Origin: DATBRG01 sp036560445
Lineage (GTDB): Bacteria > Pseudomonadota > Gammaproteobacteria > Burkholderiales > Methylophilaceae
Direction of reading: 5' to 3'
DNA length: 64,000 nt
Assembly (NCBI GenBank): GCA_036560445.1
Contig: DATBRG010000033.1
Span: forward strand, 1 to 64,000
Below the pieces are notes generated by a model, which was not told the origin of the DNA, ran no database searches, and was given only the letters and a program-made list of their open reading frames with translations. A program made the position numbers and the translations under genes. Below are positions 26,263-35,007 of the stretch, one piece after another. Position 1 is the stretch's first letter. Every line of letters starts with the position of its first letter.

Positions 26263-26886
26263 TCAAATTCCGAAAGGCGCAGGATCGCCTGCCCCATGGC
26301 GTACTAGTTGGGGGCCGTCGCCGGTTAAATCAATCACTGTAGTCGGCTGTGCATGACATGCGCCAGCATCTATTACCAGGTCTACCTGATGTTCCAGTCG
26401 TTCACGTATCTCCCAAGCCTGATTCAAGGGCTCTTCATCGCCAGGCAATAACAACGTCATGCTCAGCAAAGGCTGGTTCAGTTCATCCAGTAGCGCCTGT
26501 GATACCTCATGTTCTGGTACGCGCAGGCCTACTGTACTACGCTTAGGGTGTTGCAAGCGGCGTGGCAATTCGCGTGTAGCTTTGAGTATAAAAGTATATT
26601 GTCCTGGCGTATTGGCCTTAAGCAGTCGAAACTGGCTGTTATCCACCTGTGCGTAGTTCGCAAGCTCTGCCAGATTGCGGCAAACCAGCGTGAAATGGTG
26701 CGTATCATCCACTCCACGAATATCACGGATACGCTCCTGCGCTTCCTTGTTCCCCAAAATACAGCCTAGCGCATAACTGGAATCAGTTGGGTAAGCTACT
26801 ACCCCTCCCTCGCGTAGAATGCCCACTGCTTGGTGAATCAATCGTGCCTGCGGATTTTGCGGGTGTATAACGAAATATTGGGCCAT
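26263..26886 (-). CDS. yciO: YciO/YrdC-Sua5-family protein
   Basis: A 207-residue protein of the Sua5/YrdC/YciO family, related to L-threonylcarbamoyladenylate synthase. The segments VGILREGGVVAYPTDSSYALGC and the later STVGLRVPEH mark the ATP/threonine fold. The N-terminus MAQYFVIHPQNPQARLI and pairing with rnm match E. coli YciO, whose t6A role is doubtful compared with TsaC. The ATG at 26886 overlaps the rnm stop by one base (TAATG), so translation is coupled. Confidence 0.88.
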   Translation of the reverse strand: MAQYFVIHPQNPQARLIHQAVGILREGGVVAYPTDSSYALGCILGNKEAQERIRDIRGVDDTHHFTLVCRNLAELANYAQVDNSQFRLLKANTPGQYTFILKATRELPRRLQHPKRSTVGLRVPEHEVSQALLDELNQPLLSMTLLLPGDEEPLNQAWEIRERLEHQVDLVIDAGACHAQPTTVIDLTGDGPQLVRHGAGDPAPFGI

Positions 26887-27758
26887 TAGTGCGTCTTTGG
26901 CTGCAGCGGCTTTATTTGCGCAGCTTCTGGCCAATCCTGCCATATCGGCACACAGCCATCCGGCAGGTCGGGTAATCGCCCCATTTCGATATAGGCATGA
27001 CCAGGGCCGTGGTAATCCGAACCCATTGAAGCCTGCAAGCTAAACAGCCTGGAAAGCTTGGCGAACTCCTGATATTGGTCAACGCTGTGGCTGCCGGTAA
27101 CAACCTCAATCGCCTTGCCGCCCAAGCTACGAAACTCTTCCATCAGCAATAGCATATTGGTACGCCCAAGATCATAACGGCCAGGATGGGCAATGACCGC
27201 GACACCGCCGCTATTAATGATCCAGCCCATGGCGTCTTCCAAGTCCGCCCATTGATGCTCAAAGTATCCAGGCTTGCCTTTGACCAGGTACTTTTTAAAT
27301 ACTGCTCGCGTGTCAGTTGCATGGCCCTTCTCAACCAGGAATCTTGCAAAATGAGTACGGCTGATGATGCCCTGTTTTGCATAGTGATAAGCACCTTCCA
27401 GGCTACCGGTTATGCCAATTTTTTCCAGGCTCGCTGCCATACCCTCTGCACGGGTATGCCGACCTGCACGGATGGCCTTCAGCCCATTTGCCAGCGGCAA
27501 ATATTCCGGGTCTATCTTGAGGCCGAGAATATGCAGGGTGCGCTTACGCCAAGTCACCGAGATTTCCACACCACGCACTAGCTGAATCCCATGCATGCCA
27601 GCAGCAACCTCGGCCTCAGCCAATCCTGCCGTATCATCGTGATCTGTTAATGCTAATACTCGCAAACCCTTGGACGCGGCATGAGCTACCAATTCCGTAG
27701 GCGTCATGAGCCCATCTGAGATGATAGAGTGACTGTGAAGATCAATCTGGGCGGGCAT
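26886..27758 (-). CDS. rnm: PHP-domain 5'-3' exoribonuclease RNase AM
   Basis: A 290-residue PHP phosphoesterase. Metal ligands are seen in DLHSHSIISDG at the start, LTDHDDTAGL near residue 39, AHPGRY near 192 and the C-terminal GSDYHGPGH. The E. coli equivalent (YciV/RnmAM) trims 5' ends of rRNA and degrades short RNA or nucleoside 3',5'-bisphosphates. The order rnm-yciO is conserved from E. coli. It is the promoter-proximal gene of the trpS-scp group and diverges from yciB. Confidence 0.9.
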   Translation of the reverse strand: MPAQIDLHSHSIISDGLMTPTELVAHAASKGLRVLALTDHDDTAGLAEAEVAAGMHGIQLVRGVEISVTWRKRTLHILGLKIDPEYLPLANGLKAIRAGRHTRAEGMAASLEKIGITGSLEGAYHYAKQGIISRTHFARFLVEKGHATDTRAVFKKYLVKGKPGYFEHQWADLEDAMGWIINSGGVAVIAHPGRYDLGRTNMLLLMEEFRSLGGKAIEVVTGSHSVDQYQEFAKLSRLFSLQASMGSDYHGPGHAYIEMGRLPDLPDGCVPIWQDWPEAAQIKPLQPKTH

Positions 27759-27881
27759 GGGTGGTTGAACTGTTAGAGTCTTGCATGATGAGCCTTGTTA
27801 GCTAACACGAATCATAGCAAAATACGCTCTTAACTAATACTTTAGCGTAGCAACTTCGCTTCACTCCAATTAAGGCCTCTC

Positions 27882-28421
27882 ATGAAGTTTCTTTTTGACC
27901 TGTTTCCGGTCATCGTCTTTTTCATCGTTTATAAATTTTCCGGGATTTATGCTGCAACTGCCACGGCCATTGTTGCAACTATCCTGCAAATAGGCTGGGC
28001 AAAATACAAGTTCGGCAAGGTGGAAAACACATTGATTGCCAGCGGCATTATTATTGTCGTGTTCGGCGGTGCAACTCTGCTGCTGCATGATGAAAGCTTC
28101 ATTAAATGGAAGCCAACCGTACTCTACTGGGTATTCACCATTAGCCTGCTGGTCACTAATATCTTTTTCAAGAAAAACATTATTCGTAGCCTTATGGAGA
28201 AACAGATCAGCATGCCCGATGCAATCTGGAGCCGACTCAACCTCGCCTGGGCAGCATTCTTTGCTTTGCTCGGCGTACTCAACCTTTATGTGGCTTTCAA
28301 TTACAGCACCAATACCTGGGTAGATTTCAAGTTATTCGGTACTACTGGACTCATGTTGATATTTTTTATTGCCCAGGCTTTTGCCTTGAATAAACACGCA
28401 ACAGAAAAGGATCCCGAATAA
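27882..28421 (+). CDS. yciB: Inner-membrane septation protein YciB/IspZ
   Basis: A 179-residue protein with five predicted transmembrane helices. FLFDLFPVIVFFIVYK at the N-terminus, LQIGWAKYKFGKVE and HDESFIKWKPTVLYW are the YciB signature blocks. The family is linked to envelope synthesis and intracellular septation. The stop overlaps the yciI start by one base (TAATG), part of a four-gene unit yciB-yciI-bolA-parvulin. Confidence 0.93.
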   Translation: MKFLFDLFPVIVFFIVYKFSGIYAATATAIVATILQIGWAKYKFGKVENTLIASGIIIVVFGGATLLLHDESFIKWKPTVLYWVFTISLLVTNIFFKKNIIRSLMEKQISMPDAIWSRLNLAWAAFFALLGVLNLYVAFNYSTNTWVDFKLFGTTGLMLIFFIAQAFALNKHATEKDPE

Positions 28422-28729
28422 TGTGGTACGCAATCATGGCTGAAGATACTCCTAATAGCCTGGGAAAGCGCATGGCCGCTCGCCCGGAGCACCTAGCCCG
28501 CCTGCAAGCCCTGCAAAATGAAGGGCGCCTGTTACTGGCAGGGCCATTCCCGGCTATCGACAATGTTGACCCAGGCCCAGCAGGCTTTTCAGGAAGCCTG
28601 ATCGTGGCAGAGTTTGCCGACCTGCAAGCAGCGAAGACCTGGGCCAATGCAGACCCCTTTGTGACTGCAGGCGTATATGCCAGTGTCAATGTGAAGCCTT
28701 TCCGCAAGACATTACCGGCTGCTGGATAA
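28421..28729 (+). CDS. yciI: YciI family protein
   Basis: A 102-residue member of the YciI ferredoxin-like family. MWYAIMAEDTPNSL at the start, RPEHLARLQALQ with the conserved His, and the GPFPAIDNVD and ADPFVTAGVY segments fit YciI closely. The family is proposed to hold a His-Asp pair with hydrolytic potential, but no substrate is known. Both ends are coupled by TAATG overlaps with yciB and bolA. Confidence 0.9.
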   Translation: MWYAIMAEDTPNSLGKRMAARPEHLARLQALQNEGRLLLAGPFPAIDNVDPGPAGFSGSLIVAEFADLQAAKTWANADPFVTAGVYASVNVKPFRKTLPAAG

Positions 28730-29004
28730 TGTCCTTGATTGAAGAGATACACGGGAGGTTGGCGACTTTAGAACCAACCTTAGTTGAAATTCAGGATGAT
28801 AGTGCCATGCATGCTGGGCATGCGGGCAATACTGGCGGAGGCCATTTCAACCTGCGTATTACAAGCTCGCATTTTTGTGGGAAATCGCAGATAATGCGCC
28901 ATCGTATGATTTATCAAGCACTTACAGACCTTATACCCTATCGTATTCACGCACTCAGCATCCAAGCCATCGCCACCGATGAGCCACAAACTGATACTCA
29001 ATAA
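28729..29004 (+). CDS. BolA-family protein
   Basis: A 91-residue BolA-like protein. The pattern SSHFCGKSQIMRHRMIYQAL contains the conserved GKS and RHR-x-x-Y turns, and IHALSI follows in the last strand. BolA proteins pair with monothiol glutaredoxins in Fe-S cluster handling or act as morphogenes. The gene is coupled to yciI by a one-base overlap and followed 24 bases later by the parvulin gene. Whether it is BolA proper or IbaG-like is not settled by sequence alone. Confidence 0.88.
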   Translation: MSLIEEIHGRLATLEPTLVEIQDDSAMHAGHAGNTGGGHFNLRITSSHFCGKSQIMRHRMIYQALTDLIPYRIHALSIQAIATDEPQTDTQ

Positions 29005-29028
29005 CTTGCCTATTATTAAGGAACATTA

Positions 29029-29838
29029 ATGAAACAAATCTCAAAAACTCTGTTTGCCCTTGCTATGCTGGCATTGCTGCAATCAGCTCAAGCAGCCGAA
29101 CCTAGTGTGGCTACCGTGAACGGTAAGCCTATCAAGCAATCATTGTTAGACTTCATCACCAGAGATGCTACTGCGCGCGGTCAGAAGATTGATGGTAATG
29201 CCAAGGAAATCATCGTCAGTAAGCTTATCAGTAACGAACTGGTATATCAGGAAGCGCAAAAGGCTGGCTTGGACAAGCAGCCAGATTACATTGCCAAGGA
29301 AGAACTTTCACGTCGTGAATTGCTGGCAAATACATACCTTCAGGATTACCTTAAAAAGAACCCTGTCAGCGAAGCTGACACCAAGGCGGCTTACGACAAA
29401 TACAAAGCAGAGCTTGGCGATAAAGAATATAGTGCGCGTCATATTCTGGTAGCTACCGAAGCTGAAGCCAAGGACATCATCGCCCAACTCAGCAAAGGTG
29501 CCGATTTCGCCAAACTAGCCAAGGAAAAATCCAATGATCCAGGTTCCAAGGAAAAGGGTGGCGACTTAGGCTGGTTCTCCCCAGGCGGCATGGTCAAGCC
29601 ATTCAGCGATGCTGTAGCCAAACTGCAAAAAGGTGGCGTCACTAGCGAACCGGTACAGACCCAATTCGGCTGGCACGTGATCAAACTGGATGATGTGCGC
29701 ACGGCACAACCACCAGCATACGATAAGGTCAAGGATGGTTTGCAAAAGCAATTGCAACAACGCCAACTGGAAAAATTACTGACAGACTTGCGCGCCAAAG
29801 CCAAGATCGTCGATAACAGCACTGCTGCCAAAAAATAA
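29029..29838 (+). CDS. Periplasmic parvulin-type peptidyl-prolyl isomerase
   Basis: A 269-residue exported foldase. A signal peptide ends at AQAA (about residue 23), a SurA-N-like helical domain follows, and the parvulin domain spans about 135-235: YSARHILVATEAEAKDI, then GGDLGWFSPGGMVKPF and TQFGWHVIKLDD. The catalytic His and Phe of parvulins are in place. It helps outer-membrane and periplasmic proteins fold. It closes the yciB-yciI-bolA unit and is followed by a terminator hairpin. Confidence 0.9.
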   Translation: MKQISKTLFALAMLALLQSAQAAEPSVATVNGKPIKQSLLDFITRDATARGQKIDGNAKEIIVSKLISNELVYQEAQKAGLDKQPDYIAKEELSRRELLANTYLQDYLKKNPVSEADTKAAYDKYKAELGDKEYSARHILVATEAEAKDIIAQLSKGADFAKLAKEKSNDPGSKEKGGDLGWFSPGGMVKPFSDAVAKLQKGGVTSEPVQTQFGWHVIKLDDVRTAQPPAYDKVKDGLQKQLQQRQLEKLLTDLRAKAKIVDNSTAAKK

Positions 29839-29862
29839 GATCGACTGGAACATAGTCCCCAG

Positions 29863-29891
29863 AACGGCTCGCTACCTAGCGGGCCGTTTTT
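29863..29891 (+). terminator. Rho-independent terminator after the parvulin gene
   Basis: An 11-bp stem AACGGCTCGCT / AGCGGGCCGTT with one G-T wobble, loop ACCT, then TTTTTATTT. It lies 25 bases after the stop codon and ends the yciB operon. Confidence 0.85.
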
Positions 29892-29981
29892 ATTTGGCTT
29901 GGCCCCAAGTGGCACAACTACACTTGCGCATTTGCAATCCGCCGCTAAACTTAGACTGCATCCAACATTCACTTCTCAATC

Positions 29982-31754
29982 ATGCAAATTATTGAATACA
30001 AGATTAAGCTACACTCACCTCAAGCGCACCTGTTTGAAATACACTGTGCTATCCCACACCCAGCGCAAGATGGGCAGGTTGTTTCTTTGCCTGCATGGAT
30101 TCCCGGCAGCTACCTGATACGTGACTTTGCCAGACATATTGTTACACTCTCCGCATCAAGTAATGGCAAAAGCATCCCCGTCCGCAAGTTAGATAAACAT
30201 TCTTGGCAATGTGGTAGATGCAAATATCCATTATTAATCGTCTATCACGTCTATGCCTACGACCTCTCTGTACGTGCGGCTTACCTTGACACCAGCCGGG
30301 CTTATTTTAACGGAACCAGCCTATTCTTGAAGGTTCACGGACAGGAACATAATCCGTGCCGGATGGTTCTGGAGAAGTCAGGTGGAATCCAGAAAACATG
30401 GCAAGTCGCCACGGCTATGCTAACCGAAAAAACTGATGGTCAAGGCTTTGGAAGTTATCGCTCAAATAACTATGCCGAGCTTATAGACCATCCAGTTGAA
30501 ATCGGGGAGCTGTCTATCGCTGAATTCAAGGCATGTGGCACGCCACACCGCATTGTGATTTCTGGGCGCCAGCAGGCAAACCTCAAGCGCATCACTCAAG
30601 ACTTGAAGACCTTATGCACCTACCATATTCAGTTTTTTGGAGAACCCGCTCCGTTTGACCGCTATGATTTTATGCTCTATGCAGCGGGCGACGACCAATA
30701 TGGTGGATTGGAACACAGTTTCAGTACTAGCCTGATTTGCCCGCGTAACTGGTTACCGGTAAAGGGTGAGTCGCTTAACGAGGAAGGCTATCGGGATTTC
30801 CTCAAGCTTTGCAGCCATGAATATTTTCATGCCTGGCATGTCAAGCGCATACAACCACTCACATTTCAGGACGCTGACCTAAGTAAGGAAGCATACACAC
30901 GGCTACTTTGGGTTTTTGAAGGCTTTACGGCCTATTACGATGCATTAGCAGTCCAACGCTGTGGACTCATGAGCCGTGAAAACTACCTACAGCACTTGGC
31001 GCAAACCATCACTCGCCTGCTACATACTCCGGGCAGGATGATGCAATCGCTTGAAGACTCAAGTTTTGACACCTGGACCAAGCTATACCGGCCAGATGAG
31101 AATACGCCCAATGCCCAGATCAGCTATTACCTGAAAGGCTCACTAGCGGCGATGGCGATTGATCTGACCTTACGTGCAGAGACCAAGACAAGCCTGGATG
31201 ATGTGACAAAACACTTGTGGCAAGCATATGGAAAATCAGGACTTGGTGTAGCCGAAGATGCTATTGAAGAGTTGCTACTAGAACGCGCGGGTCGCAAGCA
31301 TGCCAGATTCTTTAAGGCCTTAATGCGAGATACGACTGACTTGCCTTTTGCCAAGCTATTCAAGCCATTTGCGATCGATTACAAAATCAAGCCAGCTTTG
31401 GCCGACAGGAATAAACCCAACGATCCATCCAGTGTATTGGGCATCAAACTGGCTGCAGGAATTGAAGCCAAATTGGCGTATGTGTATAACGGCGGCGCAA
31501 CCGAGATAGCCGGGCTTGCTGGCGGCGATGTTGTAATCGCTATTGATGGGATAAAAGTCAACGCACAGAACATAGAACGCTTAGTCAGCCGTAAGGCACA
31601 TGGAAGCAGGCTGCAAGTCCATGCTTTTCGTCGCGATGAACTCATGGTATTTACTGTAGTCACACAAGCGGAGGACTCTGGGAATTGCCATCTAACCTTA
31701 CGGACTAAACCAGATAAACGCTCAAAACAGTTACTTGATGCATGGCTGAGATAG
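29982..31754 (+). CDS. M61 glycyl-aminopeptidase-like peptidase with PDZ domain
   Basis: A 590-residue protein of the M61 family. The zinc motif is HEYFHAWHVKR near residue 272, and the third ligand is the Glu of FEGFTAYYDAL about 40 residues later. An N-terminal beta-sandwich begins with YKIKLHSPQAHLFEI, and a C-terminal PDZ-like domain (about 490-560) contains IAGLAGGDVVIAIDGIKV. No signal peptide is evident, so it is probably cytoplasmic. Its physiological substrates are not known. It is a separate unit between the parvulin terminator and feoA. Confidence 0.88.
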   Translation: MQIIEYKIKLHSPQAHLFEIHCAIPHPAQDGQVVSLPAWIPGSYLIRDFARHIVTLSASSNGKSIPVRKLDKHSWQCGRCKYPLLIVYHVYAYDLSVRAAYLDTSRAYFNGTSLFLKVHGQEHNPCRMVLEKSGGIQKTWQVATAMLTEKTDGQGFGSYRSNNYAELIDHPVEIGELSIAEFKACGTPHRIVISGRQQANLKRITQDLKTLCTYHIQFFGEPAPFDRYDFMLYAAGDDQYGGLEHSFSTSLICPRNWLPVKGESLNEEGYRDFLKLCSHEYFHAWHVKRIQPLTFQDADLSKEAYTRLLWVFEGFTAYYDALAVQRCGLMSRENYLQHLAQTITRLLHTPGRMMQSLEDSSFDTWTKLYRPDENTPNAQISYYLKGSLAAMAIDLTLRAETKTSLDDVTKHLWQAYGKSGLGVAEDAIEELLLERAGRKHARFFKALMRDTTDLPFAKLFKPFAIDYKIKPALADRNKPNDPSSVLGIKLAAGIEAKLAYVYNGGATEIAGLAGGDVVIAIDGIKVNAQNIERLVSRKAHGSRLQVHAFRRDELMVFTVVTQAEDSGNCHLTLRTKPDKRSKQLLDAWLR

Positions 31755-31834
31755 CTTGGTAGTCTTTTTTACAATTTAAACTGAATAGGAATAAATCGTA
31801 ATAGCGTTTGTAGTTACCGTAATTTGTGCCATAA

Positions 31835-31849
31835 TAAGAATTGTTATCA
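31835..31849. promoter_or_regulatory. Candidate Fur box upstream of feoAB
   Basis: TAAGAATTGTTATCA matches the 7-1-7 Fur consensus TGATAAT-N-ATTATCA at 11 of 14 positions. It lies 28 bases before the feoA start, where Fur bound to iron would block transcription. Confidence 0.6.
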
Positions 31850-31876
31850 TTTAAAGAATTTTAGATTCTAGCCAAC

Positions 31877-32101
31877 ATGACTACCTTAACCAGTTTGCAT
31901 CCTGGTGATTACGCCACAATCCACGCTATTCACGCTGAAGAATCCCTATTTCAGCGTTTGGCAGCTTTGGGTTTCCGCATCGGCAAAAAAATAGAGCTGG
32001 TACGTCGCGCCAGCTTCAATGGGCCATTGCACGTGCGCCTAGGCACTACCGACGTTATTCTGCGGGCTTCTGAAGCGCGCCGCATCCAAATCATCCAATA
32101 A
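31877..32101 (+). CDS. feoA: Ferrous iron transport protein A
   Basis: A 74-residue SH3-like cytoplasmic accessory protein for FeoB. LHPGDYATI opens the domain, RLAALGFRIGKKIEL is the conserved centre and RLGTTDVILRASEARRI ends it. Its stop overlaps the feoB start by one base (TAATG), and a Fur box lies just upstream. FeoC is absent from the neighbourhood. Confidence 0.92.
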   Translation: MTTLTSLHPGDYATIHAIHAEESLFQRLAALGFRIGKKIELVRRASFNGPLHVRLGTTDVILRASEARRIQIIQ

Positions 32102-33891
32102 TGAAACGCATCGCCCTTCTGGGCATGCCCAATACCGGCAAGTCGACGCTATTCAATCGTATCAGCGGCGCATCGGCACGTGTAGGTAATTGGCCTGGCA
32201 TCACTGTCGATCTCATGAGTGCCAAGATATTGCTTGGTGGTCATATTGTCGAACTCATTGATCTGCCAGGACTTTATGACCTGCATGGGTTCTCCGATGA
32301 CGAACAGGTAGTCCGTCATTTCCTGGCGAACAATCATGTCGATCTAGTGATGATCGTACTCAATAGCTCACAGATTGACCGCCAGCTATCCCTTGCATTG
32401 CAGATTCGCAACCTTGGTTTGCCTATCATGCTCATGCTCAACATGAGCGATGAAGCGCGGCGCGCTGGCATCAGCATTAACAGCAGTGCTATGTCAGCAC
32501 AATTACAGATGCCCGTCATGCAAATAAGTGCCAAATATGGGGATGGCTGTCCACAGGCCCTGCAAGCAGCGGCAAAAATACTGGATCAAACGCACGAGCA
32601 TATTGCGCCTGAAGAAATTGGCAGATTGCTGGAAGCAGATATCTCGCTTGAGCACGAGATGGAACGAATCATAAAAAATACGGTACAGATGCCAACGCAA
32701 CTGACCGACCAGCGCACCAATCAGATTGATAAAGTGTTGCTACACCCATGGCTGGGCATCCCACTATTCCTGGCAGCTATGTATATTCTGTTCCAGTTTA
32801 TCTTCACAGCGGGCAAACCACTGCAAGACGGTGTTGCCTGGTTACTGGCCGGCCTGCGTAGCCAAGCACTGGAGCCAATGCTGGCAAGTACCCCTTCATG
32901 GCTACACGGATTGTTACTCGATGGGATTTACAATGGAGTTGGCACTGTAGCGGCTTTTGTGCCGATCATCGTACTGTTCTTCCTAGTAATGACTATGGTA
33001 GAAGACAGCGGATACCTCTCACGCGCTGCTTTCCTGATGGACGCCTTGATGGCCAGGATGGGCTTGGATGGGCGCGGCTTCGTCATGGTTCTTATGGGTT
33101 TTGGTTGCAACGTACCCGCGCTCATGGGCACCCGGGTGATGCGATCACGCAACCTGAGGCTGCTTACCATGCTGGTCATACCGCTTTCGCTATGTTCGGC
33201 AAGGTTGCAAGTATTCCTGTTTATGACCGCAACCTTATTTACCCCAGCGCAGGCACCGTTAGTACTCTTCTCGCTCTATCTGGTGAGTTTTTCTACCATC
33301 TTCATTACCGCCCTGATCTACAAGGGTCGCTACAGTAACACCGAGCCATTTATTCTGGAGCTACCTCCCTATCGCTTCCCTACGCCGCGCCAGATTTGGC
33401 TACGCGGCTGGCAAGAAGTGAAGTACTTCCTTAATCGCGCTACCAAGTTCATTGTGATTGGCGTAGTGCTGGTTTGGGCATTAACTAACTTCCCTGGCGA
33501 CGTCGCACCTGCCAGTAGTGCAACACTCGCTGGACAGATAGGCCATCTGTTCGAGCCAGTACTCAAGCCTATCGGGATTGATAGCCAGCTGGCAATCGCC
33601 TTGATTTTTGGCTTTGTCGCAAAAGAAATTGTGGTTGGTGCATTAGCTGTAATTTACGGTCTGCAGGGCGATGCGCTGATGCACCTGATGGCGCAAAAAC
33701 TTGATTGGGTACAAGGCATGAGTTTCATGCTGTTTACTTTGATATATACGCCCTGCCTATCCACAGTAGCAACACTCAAAACTGAATCTAAAAGCGTAGC
33801 GTTTATGCTGCTATCTGTCGCCTGGTCACTGGCTCTGGCCTGGCTTGTAAGTTTTGCTTTCTATCAAGGAGCACGCGCGTTGGGCTTCTGA
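32101..33891 (+). CDS. feoB: Ferrous iron transporter FeoB (short form)
   Basis: A 596-residue Fe(II) uptake permease with a GTPase head. The P-loop reads GMPNTGKST at 8-16 where most FeoB proteins have GNPN, G3 is DLPGLYDL and G4 is NMSDEA. The membrane part (about 215-590) has the gate motifs GFGCNVPALMGTR and SLCSARLQVF with conserved Cys. At 596 residues it is much shorter than E. coli FeoB (773) and lacks the extra C-terminal region; short forms are known in many proteobacteria. It works with FeoA under Fur control. Confidence 0.92.
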   Translation: MKRIALLGMPNTGKSTLFNRISGASARVGNWPGITVDLMSAKILLGGHIVELIDLPGLYDLHGFSDDEQVVRHFLANNHVDLVMIVLNSSQIDRQLSLALQIRNLGLPIMLMLNMSDEARRAGISINSSAMSAQLQMPVMQISAKYGDGCPQALQAAAKILDQTHEHIAPEEIGRLLEADISLEHEMERIIKNTVQMPTQLTDQRTNQIDKVLLHPWLGIPLFLAAMYILFQFIFTAGKPLQDGVAWLLAGLRSQALEPMLASTPSWLHGLLLDGIYNGVGTVAAFVPIIVLFFLVMTMVEDSGYLSRAAFLMDALMARMGLDGRGFVMVLMGFGCNVPALMGTRVMRSRNLRLLTMLVIPLSLCSARLQVFLFMTATLFTPAQAPLVLFSLYLVSFSTIFITALIYKGRYSNTEPFILELPPYRFPTPRQIWLRGWQEVKYFLNRATKFIVIGVVLVWALTNFPGDVAPASSATLAGQIGHLFEPVLKPIGIDSQLAIALIFGFVAKEIVVGALAVIYGLQGDALMHLMAQKLDWVQGMSFMLFTLIYTPCLSTVATLKTESKSVAFMLLSVAWSLALAWLVSFAFYQGARALGF

Positions 33892-33912
33892 TAATTAAGC
33901 TGCTGGTGCCGG

Positions 33913-34287
33913 CTATTTAACTGCCGAGAACTCCAGCGCATTACCGTCAGGGTCTCGACAAAATAGAGCCGCACGTCCCGATTTGCTCATACTGTATGCC
34001 ACACCAGCCTTATCCAAAATCTGCTTGATAGGTTCTACATCGTCCACAGAAAAAGCAATGTGATTGTCTCGTCCGCCATGCTCAGGTCGAATAGCATTTG
34101 CATATGGGTTTGGCACCACCATCAGATGAATCTGGTTACGACCTATGTCATACCAGACACCTTCAAAATTGAATTGTGGCCGCGCTGGGTTCGGCACCAA
34201 GCCGAGCAAACCTTCATAAAAAGCGCGTGACTTCTGTAAATCAGAAACGATTAAGCCTGCGTGCATCAGTTGGTTGATTTTGATCAT
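33913..34287 (-). CDS. VOC-superfamily (glyoxalase-like) protein
   Basis: A 124-residue vicinal-oxygen-chelate protein with paired beta-alpha-beta-beta-beta modules. LMHAGLIVSDLQKSRAFYEGLLGL and HIAFSVDDVEPIKQIL are typical; the likely metal ligands are His in the first strand, His in the middle and Glu in DPDGNALEFS near the C-terminus. Members include glyoxalase I and fosfomycin or bleomycin resistance proteins, and a substrate cannot be assigned. The start at 34287 gives a four-base overlap with the upstream DUF486 gene. Confidence 0.82.
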   Translation of the reverse strand: MIKINQLMHAGLIVSDLQKSRAFYEGLLGLVPNPARPQFNFEGVWYDIGRNQIHLMVVPNPYANAIRPEHGGRDNHIAFSVDDVEPIKQILDKAGVAYSMSKSGRAALFCRDPDGNALEFSAVK

Positions 34288-34628
34288 ATAGTTCTGAACA
34301 TAAAATAAACTGCACCCATCAGGCATAAGCCTGCCCACAAGAAATCAAGCTTCAATGGCTGGTGCATATAAAAAACTGCGAATGGCAGAAAAACACTGAG
34401 GGTGATGACTTCTTGCAATATCTTTAGTTGAGCCAGCGAAAGAACGGAATATCCAATCCGGTTACCGGGAACCTGAAACAGGTACTCAGCCAGTGCGATC
34501 CCCCAACTAGCAAAGGCCGCTATATACCAGGGTTTGTCGCCGAGATTCTTTAAGTGTGCGTACCAGGCAAATGTCATGAACACATTTGACATTGCCAGTA
34601 ACAAAACCGTCTTAAGTACTGCCGGCAT
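34284..34628 (-). CDS. DMT-family (DUF486) small membrane protein
   Basis: A 114-residue protein with four predicted transmembrane helices. MSNVFMTFAWYAHLK, EYLFQVPGNRIGY and FYMHQPLKLDFLWAGLCL match the DUF486 family, a half-size relative of drug/metabolite transporters that would work as a dimer. Start at 34628 follows GAGGAAG twelve bases upstream inside the end of glnB. Function is not known. Confidence 0.82.
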   Translation of the reverse strand: MPAVLKTVLLLAMSNVFMTFAWYAHLKNLGDKPWYIAAFASWGIALAEYLFQVPGNRIGYSVLSLAQLKILQEVITLSVFLPFAVFYMHQPLKLDFLWAGLCLMGAVYFMFRTI

Positions 34629-34632
34629 GAGT

Positions 34633-34971
34633 TTAGATAGCTTCCTCGCCTGTCTCACCGGTACGTATACGTATTACTTGCTCTACCGTGGTAACAAAAA
34701 TCTTGCCGTCACCAATCTTGCCAGTACGGGCAGTCTTAATAATGGCTTCCATGGCTGCCTCCAGCAGACTATCCGCAACGACTAGCTCCAGTTTAATCTT
34801 GGGTAAGAAATCCACGACATACTCGGCACCACGATAAAGCTCAGTATGGCCTTTTTGTCGGCCAAACCCTTTGACTTCAGTCACGGTCAGCCCGTTGGCG
34901 CCGATTTCTGACAATGCTTCGCGTACTTCATCCAGCTTGAACGGTTTGATGATGGCTTCGATTTTTTTCAT
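34633..34971 (-). CDS. glnB: Nitrogen regulatory P-II protein GlnB
   Basis: A 112-residue P-II signal protein. The uridylylated Tyr51 sits in GHTELYRGAEY, the N-terminus MKKIEAIIKPFKLDEVREAL and the C-terminus VIRIRTGETGEEAI are closer to GlnB than GlnK, and no amtB gene adjoins it. It senses 2-oxoglutarate, ATP and glutamine and controls glutamine synthetase adenylylation and NtrB. Pairing with nadE just upstream on the same strand is common in betaproteobacteria. Confidence 0.92.
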   Translation of the reverse strand: MKKIEAIIKPFKLDEVREALSEIGANGLTVTEVKGFGRQKGHTELYRGAEYVVDFLPKIKLELVVADSLLEAAMEAIIKTARTGKIGDGKIFVTTVEQVIRIRTGETGEEAI

Positions 34972-35007
34972 AGTTTAGTGCCCTCTCTCGATTTGTACTG
35001 CATTATA

